Shown here: piece after piece, positions 53,950 to 63,025 of the stretch
Layout of the letters: every line of letters begins with the position of its first letter
Position numbering within the stretch: the first letter of the stretch is position 1
NCBI GenBank assembly: GCA_021372865.1
Contig: JAJFTO010000004.1
Location: 1 to 64,000, forward strand
Source of the DNA: Porphyromonadaceae bacterium
Lineage (GTDB): Bacteria > Bacteroidota > Bacteroidia > Bacteroidales > Dysgonomonadaceae
Length of the DNA stretch: 64,000 nucleotides
Direction of reading: 5' to 3'
Notes under the pieces: model-generated
What the model saw: only the letters and a program-made list of their open reading frames with translations
Databases searched by the model: none
What the model was told of the DNA's origin: nothing
Made by a program: the position numbers and the translations under genes

Positions 53950-54900
53950 TTAAAACGTTTTTGCCGACAAGCTCGCTATCGTCTGGTGATAGTCTTCAAT
54001 CATCTCTTTTATTACCTGTGCGGCCGGGATTACCTGCTTGATGTGCGATGCGATCTGACCTATCTCCAGCTCGCCCTGCGTAAGGTCACCCTCAAAAATC
54101 CCTTTCCTTGAACGGCCCCTTCCCAGCAATGCACGCAGTTCGTCAGTTGTGGCTCCCCGGTCTTCCAGTTCCTGTACCTGCTGAAGGAACTCATTCTTAA
54201 TCATTCGTGTAGGACTCACTTTCTTGAGTGAAAGGAACGTGTCGCCCTCGTTCAGTGAAAGACACTTTTGCTTGAAGGCTTCACTGGCAGAGCTCTCTTC
54301 GGTCAGCGCAAAACGGGTGCCGACCTGCACTCCCTCGGCACCCAAAGCCAACATTGCAGCCATTGCCCTGCCTGTGGCAATCCCACCGGCAGCAATGAGC
54401 GGCAACGCCACTGCCTGCCGTACCTGTGGAATCAGCGTGAGGGTGGTTGTTTCTTCTCTGCCATTGTGACCGCCTGCTTCAAATCCCTCTGCCACAATTG
54501 CGTCTACGCCCGCCTCCTCCGCTTTCATTGCAAATTTAGAGCTGGATACGACGTGGGCGACAAGTATCCCTCTCTCTTTTAATTTGGTTGTCCATGTCTT
54601 GGGATTACCCGCCGATGTGAAGACAATGGGTGCTTCTTCCTCGATCACAATCTGTATGATCTCCTCAATCTGCGGGTACATGAGGGGAATATTTACACCG
54701 AACGGTTTGTCGGTTGCCACCTTGCATTTTTTTATATGTTCCCGCAAGGTGTCGGGATACATCGATCCGGCTCCCATAAGTCCCAGTCCACCAGCATTGC
54801 TTACTGCCGATGCGAGCCGCCATCCGCTACACCATACCATCCCCGCCTGTATAATCGGATAGCGGATACTGAAAAGTGTAGTAATCCTGTTTGTATTCAT
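53950..54900 (-). CDS. Nitronate monooxygenase-family FMN protein
   Basis: 316 residues from MNTNRITTLFSIRYPII. TIM barrel with QAGMVWCSGWRLASAVSNAGGLGLMG, the FMN-contact EGFEAGGHNGREE and PLIAAGGIATGRAMAAMLALGAEGVQVGTRF. The family includes nitronate monooxygenases and the enoyl-ACP reductase FabK; the motifs cannot separate these. The longer frame to 54936 is rejected because a -7 box at 54916-54923 lies inside it. Divergent from purD. Confidence 0.88.
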   Translation of the reverse strand: MNTNRITTLFSIRYPIIQAGMVWCSGWRLASAVSNAGGLGLMGAGSMYPDTLREHIKKCKVATDKPFGVNIPLMYPQIEEIIQIVIEEEAPIVFTSAGNPKTWTTKLKERGILVAHVVSSSKFAMKAEEAGVDAIVAEGFEAGGHNGREETTTLTLIPQVRQAVALPLIAAGGIATGRAMAAMLALGAEGVQVGTRFALTEESSASEAFKQKCLSLNEGDTFLSLKKVSPTRMIKNEFLQQVQELEDRGATTDELRALLGRGRSRKGIFEGDLTQGELEIGQIASHIKQVIPAAQVIKEMIEDYHQTIASLSAKTF

Positions 54901-54915
54901 TTTTTGAAATTTATG

Positions 54916-54923
54916 CAAAGATA
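54916..54923 (-). promoter_or_regulatory. -7 promoter box of the nitronate monooxygenase gene
   Basis: Minus-strand TATCTTTG, 16 bases before the ATG at 54900; the leader would be very short. Confidence 0.5.
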
Positions 54924-54973
54924 ACACTATCTCCATTTTTCACCATCTAAACTCTGGTTTAGATTTTTTTTAG

Positions 54974-54981
54974 TAGCTTTG
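54974..54981 (+). promoter_or_regulatory. -7 promoter box of purD
   Basis: TAGCTTTG, a perfect TAnnTTTG, giving a leader of about 63 bases. The -33 region (TCTGGTTT) is only a partial match. Confidence 0.5.
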
Positions 54982-55049
54982 TACCTCATTGCCCATTGTA
55001 CCCGCATCGGCTTGAACTGTAATTTCAAAATTGATTTATCAAAGACATT

Positions 55050-56327
55050 ATGAATGTTCTTCTACTTGGCTCTGGAGGCCGCGAACATGCCATGGCATGG
55101 AAAATACGCAAGAGTAGTTATCTCAATAATTTATACATTGCTCCCGGGAATGCCGGCACGGCGATGCTGGGCACCAACGTGCCCATCGGAGTGACCGATT
55201 TTGAAGCAATGAAACAATTTTCACTCAGTCACGATATCGACATGATTGTTGTGGGGCCCGAAGACCCGCTGGTGAATGGTGTATATGATTTTTTTCATAA
55301 CGATGAAGATGTTTGTCATATTGCCGTAATCGGCCCCTCGGAGAAAGGTGCTCAACTGGAGGGAAGCAAGGACTTTGCCAAACATTTCATGATACGGCAT
55401 GGTATTCCCACAGCCCACTACAAGAGTGTAACGAAGGAAAATATTCAGGAAGGGAATGAATTTCTTGATTCACTTTCTTCGCCCTATGTATTGAAAGCCG
55501 ATGGCCTGGCTGCAGGGAAAGGCGTACTTATTCTCCAAGATCTGAATGAAGCAAAACAAATGCTTTGGGAGATGCTGAACGGAAAGTTTGGTGAAGCAAG
55601 CAACAAAGTAGTGATTGAGGAGTTTTTGTCGGGTATTGAGTGTTCCGTTTTCATATTGACCGATGGCATCTCTTACAAAATTTTGCCTGTGGCAAAAGAT
55701 TATAAACGGGTTGGAGAGAAGGATACCGGATTGAATACCGGCGGTATGGGAGCTGTCTCGCCCGTTCCGTTCGCCAACGATGTTTTCATGGAAAAGGTAC
55801 GTACCCGGATTGTGGAACCCACTGTGAAGGGGTTACAGGAAGAGAAAATCGACTACAAGGGATTTATCTTTCTTGGACTGATCAATGTGGCGGGCGATCC
55901 GAAGGTAATTGAATACAATGTACGCATGGGTGACCCCGAAACGGAGGTGGTACTGCCAAGAATCAAGTCCGATTTGTTGGAACTTTTTGTAGGTGTAGCT
56001 ACCGAAACACTCGATCAACACGTGCTGGAGATTGATGACCGCTATGCCACGACGGTCATGATGGTTTCCGGAGGCTATCCCGAAACATACGAAAAAGGTA
56101 AACGGGTAGATGGGCTCGACAGTGTACTGGATAGTATTGTTTTTCATGCGGGTACCGTCAGCCGAAACAGTGAGGTGCTTACTTCCGGGGGACGGGTGCT
56201 TGCCATTACCTCATACGGCAATACCATGGAAGAGGCACTTTCTACATCATACCAAAATATTGGCAAAATAAGTTTCGATAAAGCTTATTTCCGAAAAGAT
56301 ATCGGGTTTGATCTTCGCAACAAGTAA
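55050..56327 (+). CDS. purD: Phosphoribosylamine--glycine ligase
   Basis: 425 residues, ATP-grasp enzyme of purine synthesis that makes glycinamide ribonucleotide. It begins [18 protein letters not shown] with APGNAGT, then [11 protein letters not shown], the ATP-grasp [26 protein letters not shown] and the signature [14 protein letters not shown]. Full length. Its end overlaps, in another frame, the possible upstream starts of the next membrane-protein gene. Confidence 0.97.
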   Translation: MNVLLLGSGGREHAMAWKIRKSSYLNNLYIAPGNAGTAMLGTNVPIGVTDFEAMKQFSLSHDIDMIVVGPEDPLVNGVYDFFHNDEDVCHIAVIGPSEKGAQLEGSKDFAKHFMIRHGIPTAHYKSVTKENIQEGNEFLDSLSSPYVLKADGLAAGKGVLILQDLNEAKQMLWEMLNGKFGEASNKVVIEEFLSGIECSVFILTDGISYKILPVAKDYKRVGEKDTGLNTGGMGAVSPVPFANDVFMEKVRTRIVEPTVKGLQEEKIDYKGFIFLGLINVAGDPKVIEYNVRMGDPETEVVLPRIKSDLLELFVGVATETLDQHVLEIDDRYATTVMMVSGGYPETYEKGKRVDGLDSVLDSIVFHAGTVSRNSEVLTSGGRVLAITSYGNTMEEALSTSYQNIGKISFDKAYFRKDIGFDLRNK

Positions 56328-56343
56328 ACAAGACAGTGAAGTC

Positions 56344-57345
56344 ATGCATGCGATTGTCAAATCTTTCAAAACATACATTGTTGAGGGACGTTTTGTCTCA
56401 CTGTTTGTTTCTTTGGTAATCGTCGTCATGCGTGCAGCCATGTTTTCCAGGGGGGATACCCTTTTGGTCGTTTACCCTGATACCGGATATTTGTGGCAGT
56501 ATGTTGCGCATTGGTTTGCCGACCCGATGGTCTCGCATGCTTCTTCCACGCTTTCGGTCTTCCTGATTGCCGGACTGATTTCAGCGATGAATCACCGGTT
56601 TACATTGATCCGCTCCCGTTCCAGTCTTCCTTTTACTGCCCCTCTCTTTCTGCTGAGCCTTCATCCTTGGTTTATGGTGATGAGAGCCGATTATGTAGCA
56701 ATAATTTTTGTACTGATTGCTTTTTTCCCTCTGTTGAAATCCTATCAAATATCCAATGACCCGCTTTTTTCCTTTCGTTCCGCCATTCTGATTGGCATCG
56801 CTTCCCTGTTTCAGATTTATGCACTTGCCATGCTCCCATTATGGTGGCATGGAGAATGGTCGATGCGTGGGCCCCATTTTCGTTCATTTTTATCCTCTTT
56901 ATTTGGCCTTTCTCTAGTGTATGTTTCCCTCTTTGCTCAATATTTTCTGGTAGATGATGTGGAAGGCTTTGTCAGGCCTTTTCTTTCCTTTGCTGCTTTC
57001 TCGTTACCGCAACTTCCTGCTTTCTCTCTGATGGAGTGGGGTGTGGTGGCGCTGGCCGGCCTTTATTTTATTTCAAACATGGTACTCAGCATCCGTGTTT
57101 ATTCACGTGATAAAGTGCTTACACTAAATTTCATGCAATTTGTGGTATTTTTGATTATTCTCCAGTTACTGCTCCAGTTACTTTATTGGAAGGAGACACT
57201 TTTTTTCCTCTCACTCAGTATCGCACTGATATCCTACCTGAATGCCTATTTTTACACGAGGACACAATCACCTGCTTACATTTATCTGGCTTTGCTGATC
57301 GTGGCGACAGGTTTTCTTTTCTATTTGTCGCATTTTTCCAAATGA
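56344..57345 (+). CDS. Multi-TM membrane protein, DUF6427-like
   Basis: About 333 residues with nine or ten predicted membrane helices. Segments such as YPDTGYLWQYVAHWFADP, SVFLIAGLISAMNHRFTLI and YISLAL-type C-terminal helices are seen, but no catalytic motif. It resembles the DUF6427 family of Bacteroidota membrane proteins, a call from general pattern only. The frame is open to 56308 inside purD; the ATG at 56344, 17 bases after the purD stop, is the likelier start. Confidence 0.65.
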   Translation: MHAIVKSFKTYIVEGRFVSLFVSLVIVVMRAAMFSRGDTLLVVYPDTGYLWQYVAHWFADPMVSHASSTLSVFLIAGLISAMNHRFTLIRSRSSLPFTAPLFLLSLHPWFMVMRADYVAIIFVLIAFFPLLKSYQISNDPLFSFRSAILIGIASLFQIYALAMLPLWWHGEWSMRGPHFRSFLSSLFGLSLVYVSLFAQYFLVDDVEGFVRPFLSFAAFSLPQLPAFSLMEWGVVALAGLYFISNMVLSIRVYSRDKVLTLNFMQFVVFLIILQLLLQLLYWKETLFFLSLSIALISYLNAYFYTRTQSPAYIYLALLIVATGFLFYLSHFSK

Positions 57346-57450
57346 CTTCTTGTAGGTTAAACAATCTCTTTGTATTGTTTGTTTATTTAATAACTCCATT
57401 TGATTATCAGGTTAATACCCTGATTTATATAAAAGAGTGTAAGATGTGGT

Positions 57451-57457
57451 AAGGAGG
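57451..57457 (+). promoter_or_regulatory. Unusually strong Shine-Dalgarno site
   Basis: AAGGAGG ends six bases before the ATG at 57464. Near-perfect complementarity to 16S rRNA is uncommon in this window and fixes the start of the DUF4251 gene. Confidence 0.65.
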
Positions 57458-57463
57458 AAAATT

Positions 57464-57973
57464 ATGAAGAAATTTGCACTTTTCGGAATTGTGTTGTTCT
57501 TTACAGTTCTTATTTTAGGAGCTTGCGGTGCTACCCGTTCGGCAGCAGAAAAAGAACAATTGGCAGCTGACATTCGTCAGGCGGTGGAAACGTCTGATTT
57601 TACTTTTGAAGCCACCTATGCGTATCCTACCGGATATAGATCATTGTATCTTTCGCCTTATTACGATGTGAAGATATCGCCCGACACGGTGAAAGTCTAT
57701 CTCCCTTATTATGGACGGGCTTATAGTGCCCCGATGGATCCCCGGGAAGGCGGCTTCCAATTCACCAGTACCGATTTTAAGATGTCCACATCTCCCGGAC
57801 GCCGTAAGGGAAACTGGATTGCGGAAGTAACCTTCCTCGATCTGGATCGGCCTGTGACTTTTCGGTTCGATCTATGGGAAAACGGAACAGCCCGCCTCGA
57901 TGTGAACGACATGAACCGGCAGGCCATCAGTTTTCAGGGGAACATTGAAACTAAAAAGAAGGAGCAACAGTAA
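57464..57973 (+). CDS. DUF4251-family lipoprotein
   Basis: 169 residues from MKKFALFG. The signal ends LILGACG, giving a lipidated cysteine near residue 20. The mature domain has IRQAVETSDFTFEATYAYPTG, VKVYLPYYGRAYSAPMDPREGG and FRFDLWENGTARLDVND, a pattern of the Bacteroidota family DUF4251, function unknown. The strong AAGGAGG ribosome site decides the start over an ATG at 57446. Its stop codon lies in the stem of the shared terminator. Confidence 0.85.
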   Translation: MKKFALFGIVLFFTVLILGACGATRSAAEKEQLAADIRQAVETSDFTFEATYAYPTGYRSLYLSPYYDVKISPDTVKVYLPYYGRAYSAPMDPREGGFQFTSTDFKMSTSPGRRKGNWIAEVTFLDLDRPVTFRFDLWENGTARLDVNDMNRQAISFQGNIETKKKEQQ

Positions 57974-58006
57974 ACAAAATCCACCGTTCAGGTGGATTTT
58001 GTTTAC
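57970..58006. terminator. Bidirectional terminator carrying both stop codons
   Basis: GTAAACAAAATCCACC (57970-57985), loop GTTCA, and GGTGGATTTTGTTTAC (57991-58006) form a perfect 16-bp stem. The TAA of the DUF4251 gene (57971-57973) and the TAA of the convergent phosphatase (58003-58005) occupy mirror positions near the base of the stem. The T-rich side serves as the tail in each direction. Confidence 0.88.
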
Positions 58007-59634
58007 TGTAATTTTTCTGCCAGCGCGGAAGGCAGATAGAAGGTATTGTTTTTGTCGATATAAACTACGACGGATCCTATGTCGAAAGGCTTTCCGTTCA
58101 TCGTGGCTACTGAAGAAAATGCTTTTATCTCCAGTATATTCTTTCCTTTTTTTATCCTAAGCAGGGGTGCAGTGGGATTCTTCTTGTCGATTGTAAAATT
58201 CATGCCTGCGAAAACCTGATCGTGCTTTACAAATATTCTGTCTGAAAGTTCCTGAAGTGAGACTTTCAATCCTGCTGCTTCCTGCAGATACCGGTTTACA
58301 TCCCGGTTTGTGACATGCCCTCTGAGCAGATCACCCTGGGGGTGGAAAGAAGACAGAAGTACCTCTTCGCCGGTGTGACCTCCTGTGGTAAAGCCGAAAC
58401 AGTTGTGTGAATTGAGAATATTTACGATGTTGTGTGCGAGGTTGTCGCTCGTGCCCACTTTTGTGTAATCCCCTTCCTTATAATTTTTGGAAGAAAGCAA
58501 AGTTTGTAGTTCTTCTTCGGTAATGTCAATGCCGGTATATTCTTTAAACACGGCCTTTATATTCTCCGGTTTTGTGTTCACAAGCATCGATTCAATACCG
58601 TTGGCACTCAGCTTGATTTTAGAAACCGCTCCAAATAATTGCTCCAGAGAAAGTTTGTCATAACCGGGACATTGGTTTGTACCGATTGAAAAGCCACTGT
58701 TCCCATGATCTGAGAGGATCACTATCGCTGTATTCCCGTCTGCTTTGGCAAATTCCATCACTTTTCCCACCGCCTCATCAAAAGCCAGAAACTCGTGAAT
58801 GATGGCGGCTGCATCGTTGGCATGGGCTGCCCAGTCCACCTGACTTCCTTCCACCATCAGAAAGAAGCCGTTCTCCTTTTTAGATAGAAGCGCCAGTGCT
58901 TTTTCGGTCATTTCGGCAATCGAGGGAACCTTGTCCGGATTCCTGTCAATGTCATAGGGCAAAGCTTTTTTCCCGAACAACGCCCACACTTTTCCGTTTC
59001 CTTCGTAATTGAGAAGTGCATTCCGATCATCGCTGATGAGAGTAGTGCCGTTGTTATTGAAATGTTGCCGGATGTCCTCCGTAAGGATGCTGTTTCCACC
59101 ACCAAACATTACATCCAGGTTTTGGTAGGCCATTTGAGATGCCAGTGCGTCATAATTACTTCTCTTATAGTGGTGAGCCGAGAAGTCGGCAGGTGTCGCG
59201 TGTGGAAATTCGCAGGTGACGACCAGTCCGACTGCCTTTTGTTCCTCAATCTTCATTGCTTCAAGTATGGTCGCTGCAGGCTGCCAGGTACGTGATCCAT
59301 CTACCTGAAAAAGGTCATTCTCCGACACTTCGGGATGCATGGCCACATTTCCTGTTTGCTGCAGAACGCCCGTTGCATAGGCAGAACTTGTAGGAGCCGA
59401 GTCTCCGATGGGCGCGTTGGAGGAGAAGGTACCCACGGTACCCGTGATGTATGGATCGATATGCAATTCCTGTCCAAGATTATTATACTGTTTAAACCAG
59501 CGGGCAGCTGAATAGACACTTAGGGAAGTGCCATCGGGAATCATGACGATAATATTTTTTACTGGCCTTACTTCCTGTGCTGTAAGGACGACAGAAAAAA
59601 AAGACAGAAATAAAAGGATGCTTATTTTTTTCAT
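58003..59634 (-). CDS. Alkaline phosphatase
   Basis: 543 residues. A signal peptide ends VLTAQ near residue 19. The PhoA-type active site is seen: VMIPDGTS (metal), GDSAPTSSAYATG with the nucleophilic Ser, MVEGSQVDWAAHAND (metal ligands), ILSDHGNSG and GGHTGEEV. The last 90 residues, after the catalytic domain, form a beta-rich part ending YLPSALAEKLQ. It hydrolyses phosphate monoesters in the periplasm. A minus-strand -7 box TAACTTTG lies at 59670-59677. Confidence 0.93.
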   Translation of the reverse strand: MKKISILLFLSFFSVVLTAQEVRPVKNIIVMIPDGTSLSVYSAARWFKQYNNLGQELHIDPYITGTVGTFSSNAPIGDSAPTSSAYATGVLQQTGNVAMHPEVSENDLFQVDGSRTWQPAATILEAMKIEEQKAVGLVVTCEFPHATPADFSAHHYKRSNYDALASQMAYQNLDVMFGGGNSILTEDIRQHFNNNGTTLISDDRNALLNYEGNGKVWALFGKKALPYDIDRNPDKVPSIAEMTEKALALLSKKENGFFLMVEGSQVDWAAHANDAAAIIHEFLAFDEAVGKVMEFAKADGNTAIVILSDHGNSGFSIGTNQCPGYDKLSLEQLFGAVSKIKLSANGIESMLVNTKPENIKAVFKEYTGIDITEEELQTLLSSKNYKEGDYTKVGTSDNLAHNIVNILNSHNCFGFTTGGHTGEEVLLSSFHPQGDLLRGHVTNRDVNRYLQEAAGLKVSLQELSDRIFVKHDQVFAGMNFTIDKKNPTAPLLRIKKGKNILEIKAFSSVATMNGKPFDIGSVVVYIDKNNTFYLPSALAEKLQ

Positions 59635-59669
59635 AGAGAAATTATTTTTGTTTTATGATGTAGAAGGCG

Positions 59670-59677
59670 CAAAGTTA
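59670..59677 (-). promoter_or_regulatory. -7 promoter box of the alkaline phosphatase gene
   Basis: Minus-strand TAACTTTG, about 36 bases before the ATG at 59634. No obvious Pho-box-like repeat was noticed. Confidence 0.45.
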
Positions 59678-59738
59678 TAAAATAGTTGTTACTTTTTACT
59701 CTGGACGGAGCAAAAGTGTATTTTGGTATTTCCAGAGA

Positions 59739-59769
59739 TTGTTAAACAGCTTGATTTTCCCTATATTTG
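59739..59769 (+). promoter_or_regulatory. Promoter of surE
   Basis: TTG (59739-59741) stands 20 bases before TATATTTG (59762-59769), a good match to the Bacteroidota promoter pattern. The surE ATG follows at 59784. Confidence 0.55.
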
Positions 59770-59783
59770 TATTTAAAAATTGA

Positions 59784-60554
59784 ATGATAATGAGTAACGG
59801 AAAGCCCCTGATATTGATTACCAATGACGATGGTTATCATGCAAAGGGTATTGTGTCGCTGACTGAGGCAATGAAAGATTTGGGAGAAATTATCGTGTTT
59901 GCTCCCGATTCACCCCGTTCAGGTATGTCGGGTGCCATCTCTACATCAACTCCACTGCGAGCCAGGCTTATTCACAGCGAGCCAGGGTTAAGTTCTTATA
60001 TTTGCAATGGTACCCCGGTAGACTGTGTGAAACTGGCACTGAATGAATTCATGGAATGCAAACCCGATTTGCTGGTTTCAGGAATCAATCACGGTTCCAA
60101 TGCGGGAATAAGTGTGTTGTATTCAGGCACGATGGGTGCTGCCATCGAGGGTTGTGTTTTCAATGTTCCTTCCATCGGTTTCTCTCTTTGTGACTTTACG
60201 CCGGATGCGGATTTCACGGCCACTGCTGCCTTGGCACGAAAAATAGCAATCAAGGTTCTGGAAACGGGTCTTCCCTCAGGTGTCTGCCTGAACGTGAACG
60301 TACCGATGGGAGAAATAAAAGGGACACGGGTGACCACACAGACACAAGGAAAGTGGGTGAATGAATACCATCGTTCGAAAGATGGATCAGGGAAGGATGT
60401 TTTCTGGATGACCGGTAATTTTGAAAACTGGGAACAGGAAAATGACAATAGCGATGAATGGGCATTGGCCAACGGATATGCAGCCATTGTGCCGGTAAAG
60501 ATCGATATGACAGCCTATGATTTTATGCCGGAGTTGAAAAAATGGGAGATATAG
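59784..60554 (+). CDS. surE: 5'/3'-nucleotidase SurE
   Basis: 256 residues. Metal-dependent nucleotidase and exopolyphosphatase. The metal site ITNDDGYHAKGI is at the N-terminus, followed by APDSPRSGMSGAIS, NGTPVDCVKLAL, DLLVSGINHGSNAG and YSGTMGAAIEG. MIMSNGK or MSNGK (59790) may be the start. It is upstream of lpxB, a pairing common in the phylum. Confidence 0.96.
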   Translation: MIMSNGKPLILITNDDGYHAKGIVSLTEAMKDLGEIIVFAPDSPRSGMSGAISTSTPLRARLIHSEPGLSSYICNGTPVDCVKLALNEFMECKPDLLVSGINHGSNAGISVLYSGTMGAAIEGCVFNVPSIGFSLCDFTPDADFTATAALARKIAIKVLETGLPSGVCLNVNVPMGEIKGTRVTTQTQGKWVNEYHRSKDGSGKDVFWMTGNFENWEQENDNSDEWALANGYAAIVPVKIDMTAYDFMPELKKWEI

Positions 60555-60676
60555 CGGTCAGGAGTCAGCAATCAGTGGTCAGCTTCGGTAATAAAAGCTT
60601 GCCAACGGCAGCGGTTTGCAAGTAATTTTCACATTGACACATCATCAAATCATTACATCATCAAATCAGTAATCAT
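60555..60676 (+). repeat. TCAG-type repeat remnant between surE and lpxB
   Basis: GGTCAGGAGTCAGCAATCAGTGG and following TCAGC (60557-60584) resemble the TCAGGA units between trpB and trpE. Near the lpxB start a different short repeat is seen: CATCATCAAATCATTACATCATCAAATC. Confidence 0.6.
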
Positions 60677-61813
60677 ATGAAGTATTATCTTGTAGTGGGT
60701 GAGGCGTCAGGCGATTTACATGCCTCCAACCTGATGCAGTCACTCGGGGAATTGGACAGAGATGCAGATTTTCGCTACTTCGGGGGTGATCTGATGCAAT
60801 CGAAAGGTGGCACGCTGGTGAAACATTACCGTGAAATGGCATACATGGGAATTATCCCGGTAATATTGCACGCGCGGACTATTTTGCACAACCTGGACTT
60901 TTGTAAAAAAGATATTGCAACATACAAACCCGATGTCGTGATACTGGTGGATTATCCCGGTTTTAATTTAAAGGTGGCAAAGTATGTGAAGAGCCGGCTG
61001 CATATTCCGGTACATTATTATATCTCACCCAAGGTATGGGCCTGGAAGGAGTATCGTGTAAAATCTTTTAAAAAGTATGTGGATGAGATGCTTTGCATAC
61101 TGCCTTTCGAGGTGGATTTTTTCAGAAAGCATCAGTACATGGTACATTATGTAGGCAATCCCACTGTAGATGCCATCGCGAACAGAGACTACCTCGAGGA
61201 ATCTTTTGACGGGTTTATACAAGCTAACCACCTTGATAATAAGCCAATTATTGCACTGCTGGCCGGAAGCCGTAAACAGGAGATTGCCAGTAATCTGCCT
61301 GTGATGCTGGAGGCAGTAAAAGGTTTTACCGATGGTTATCAGATCATTGTGGCAGGTGCGCCGGGAATAGATCCGCTCTTTTACAAGAAGTTTGAATATT
61401 CGTTTCAATCTGTCAGGGTGTTGTTTGGTCGTACCTACCGGATTTTAGCACAGGCCGATGCGGCGCTTGTAACCTCGGGTACGGCCACGCTCGAGACCGC
61501 TTTGCTCAATGTGCCGCAGGTTGTCTGTTACAGAACACCCTTGCCGAAGCTGACCTGGTTGGGATTTAAGTATATTCTGCATACGCCCTTTATTTCGTTG
61601 GTGAACCTGATTAGTGGCAGAGAGGTTGTCAAAGAACTTTTTGCGAAAAAATTTACTGTTGATGATCTCAGGATGGAACTCAAACAATTGCTCCATGTGC
61701 AAAGCTACCGGCAAAATATGCTCAATAATTACAAGGAAATGCAAATGAAGCTAGGGGAACCGGGCGCATCTCACACCGCAGCCAAAATTATTTACCGTCA
61801 ATTACATCCCTGA
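60677..61813 (+). CDS. lpxB: Lipid-A-disaccharide synthase
   Basis: 378 residues, family GT19. Joins lipid X and UDP-diacylglucosamine to the lipid A disaccharide. Seen are VVGEASGDLHASNLM at the N-terminus, FRYFGGDLMQ, VILVDYPGFNLKVAKY, YYISPKVWAWKEYRVK, the core LLAGSRKQEI and ALVTSGTATLETALLNVPQVVCYRT. Together with the lpxH-like gene at 47.8 kb it covers two adjacent steps. Confidence 0.97.
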   Translation: MKYYLVVGEASGDLHASNLMQSLGELDRDADFRYFGGDLMQSKGGTLVKHYREMAYMGIIPVILHARTILHNLDFCKKDIATYKPDVVILVDYPGFNLKVAKYVKSRLHIPVHYYISPKVWAWKEYRVKSFKKYVDEMLCILPFEVDFFRKHQYMVHYVGNPTVDAIANRDYLEESFDGFIQANHLDNKPIIALLAGSRKQEIASNLPVMLEAVKGFTDGYQIIVAGAPGIDPLFYKKFEYSFQSVRVLFGRTYRILAQADAALVTSGTATLETALLNVPQVVCYRTPLPKLTWLGFKYILHTPFISLVNLISGREVVKELFAKKFTVDDLRMELKQLLHVQSYRQNMLNNYKEMQMKLGEPGASHTAAKIIYRQLHP

Positions 61814-61953
61814 CCTTTTGTGTCACCATGGACTTTTGAATAGAAGATGGCAGGGTATCACGATTTTCAAAATGAAATTCTAAATTAATTTCTCCGAATA
61901 AGTATTTTTTTCTCTCTTTTTTGTTTTCTTTGTAATGATATAATAATAAAAAA

Positions 61954-62970
61954 ATGAAGATAGGTATTCTCAGTTCTGGTGGAGATGCTCCGGGTATCAA
62001 CGCAACGATTCGAGGCGTGGGTAAGACCGCCATTAATAATTACGGCATGCAGGTGATTGGCATCCAAAACGGTTTTTCCGGATTGTTGTATAAAGATGTG
62101 GTAGAACTTTCAGATCCCTCTTTGTCCGGGATATTGAATCTGGGGGGAACAATCCTGGGAACGGCACGTGAAAAAGTATTCAGGAAGATGATCACATCAC
62201 CTGATGAGAAAGACCGTGAACAGATAAAAGCAGCATACCATGAATTGGAACTGGACTGTCTTGTGTGTATCGGCGGGAACGGTACACAACGTACCACATG
62301 TATGCTCTCTGAGTTGGAACTGAATGTGATAGGCGTACCCAAAACCATTGATAACGACGTATATGGTACGGACATCACTTTTGGATTTGATACTGCCGTG
62401 AATATTGCCACAGAAGCCATCGACAGGCTTCATTCCACGGCCAGTTCACACCGACGTGTAATGGTGATTGAACTGATGGGGCATCATGCGGGATGGATTA
62501 CACTCTATGCAGGAATGGCCGGTGGCGCAGACATTATTCTTTTACCCGAGCTGGGTTATAATATGAAGATTGTGATCGATAAAATTCAGCGAAGGATGGA
62601 AATGGGTAAGTCTTATTCTATCGTGGCTGTGGCGGAAGGTGTGGAAGTGCCTACACGAGAACGTCCGGCTGCCTACTTTGCCCGTGAAATTGAAGCACAG
62701 ACAGGTTTTGAGACACGAGAAACAGTCCTTGGGTACATTCAGCGCGGGGGCTCACCTTCTCCATACGACCGAATTCTGGGAACCCTGCTGGGCGGGCATG
62801 CCGCCGAACTGATCCACGAAGGGAAATTTGGCAGAATGGTGGCCCGGCTGGACAATAAGATTTCAGACGTACCCTTGTCGGAAGTAGCCGGAAAATTGCG
62901 TCTTGTGAAGCCGGAATCTGACCTTGTAGTACAGGGAAAACGAATGGGAATATCATTTGGTGTGGTGTAA
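61954..62970 (+). CDS. pfkA: 6-phosphofructokinase
   Basis: 338 residues. Phosphorylates fructose-6-phosphate in glycolysis. Motifs are GILSSGGDAPGINATIRG, LGTAREK, the nucleotide site CIGGNGTQRT, the catalytic PKTIDNDVYGTDITFGFDTA, ELMGHHAGW and YIQRGGSPSPYDRILGT. GGDAP followed by GGNGT instead of the common GGDGS at the nucleotide site is notable, since the residue after GG helps decide ATP or pyrophosphate use. ATP is assumed from family length and the rest, but is not proven. Confidence 0.93.
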   Translation: MKIGILSSGGDAPGINATIRGVGKTAINNYGMQVIGIQNGFSGLLYKDVVELSDPSLSGILNLGGTILGTAREKVFRKMITSPDEKDREQIKAAYHELELDCLVCIGGNGTQRTTCMLSELELNVIGVPKTIDNDVYGTDITFGFDTAVNIATEAIDRLHSTASSHRRVMVIELMGHHAGWITLYAGMAGGADIILLPELGYNMKIVIDKIQRRMEMGKSYSIVAVAEGVEVPTRERPAAYFAREIEAQTGFETRETVLGYIQRGGSPSPYDRILGTLLGGHAAELIHEGKFGRMVARLDNKISDVPLSEVAGKLRLVKPESDLVVQGKRMGISFGVV

Positions 62971-62978
62971 TAAATAAA

Positions 62979-63002
62979 AAGAGGCATTTCAAGGTGCCTC
63001 TT
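62979..63002. terminator. Terminator between pfkA and rnc
   Basis: AAGAGGCA (62979-62986), loop TTTCAAGG and TGCCTCTT (62995-63002) form an eight-base perfect stem, preceded by an A-run and followed by a T-rich stretch. It can serve both convergent genes. Confidence 0.75.
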
Positions 63003-63025
63003 CTTCTGTGTCTTTTTTTGTACGG

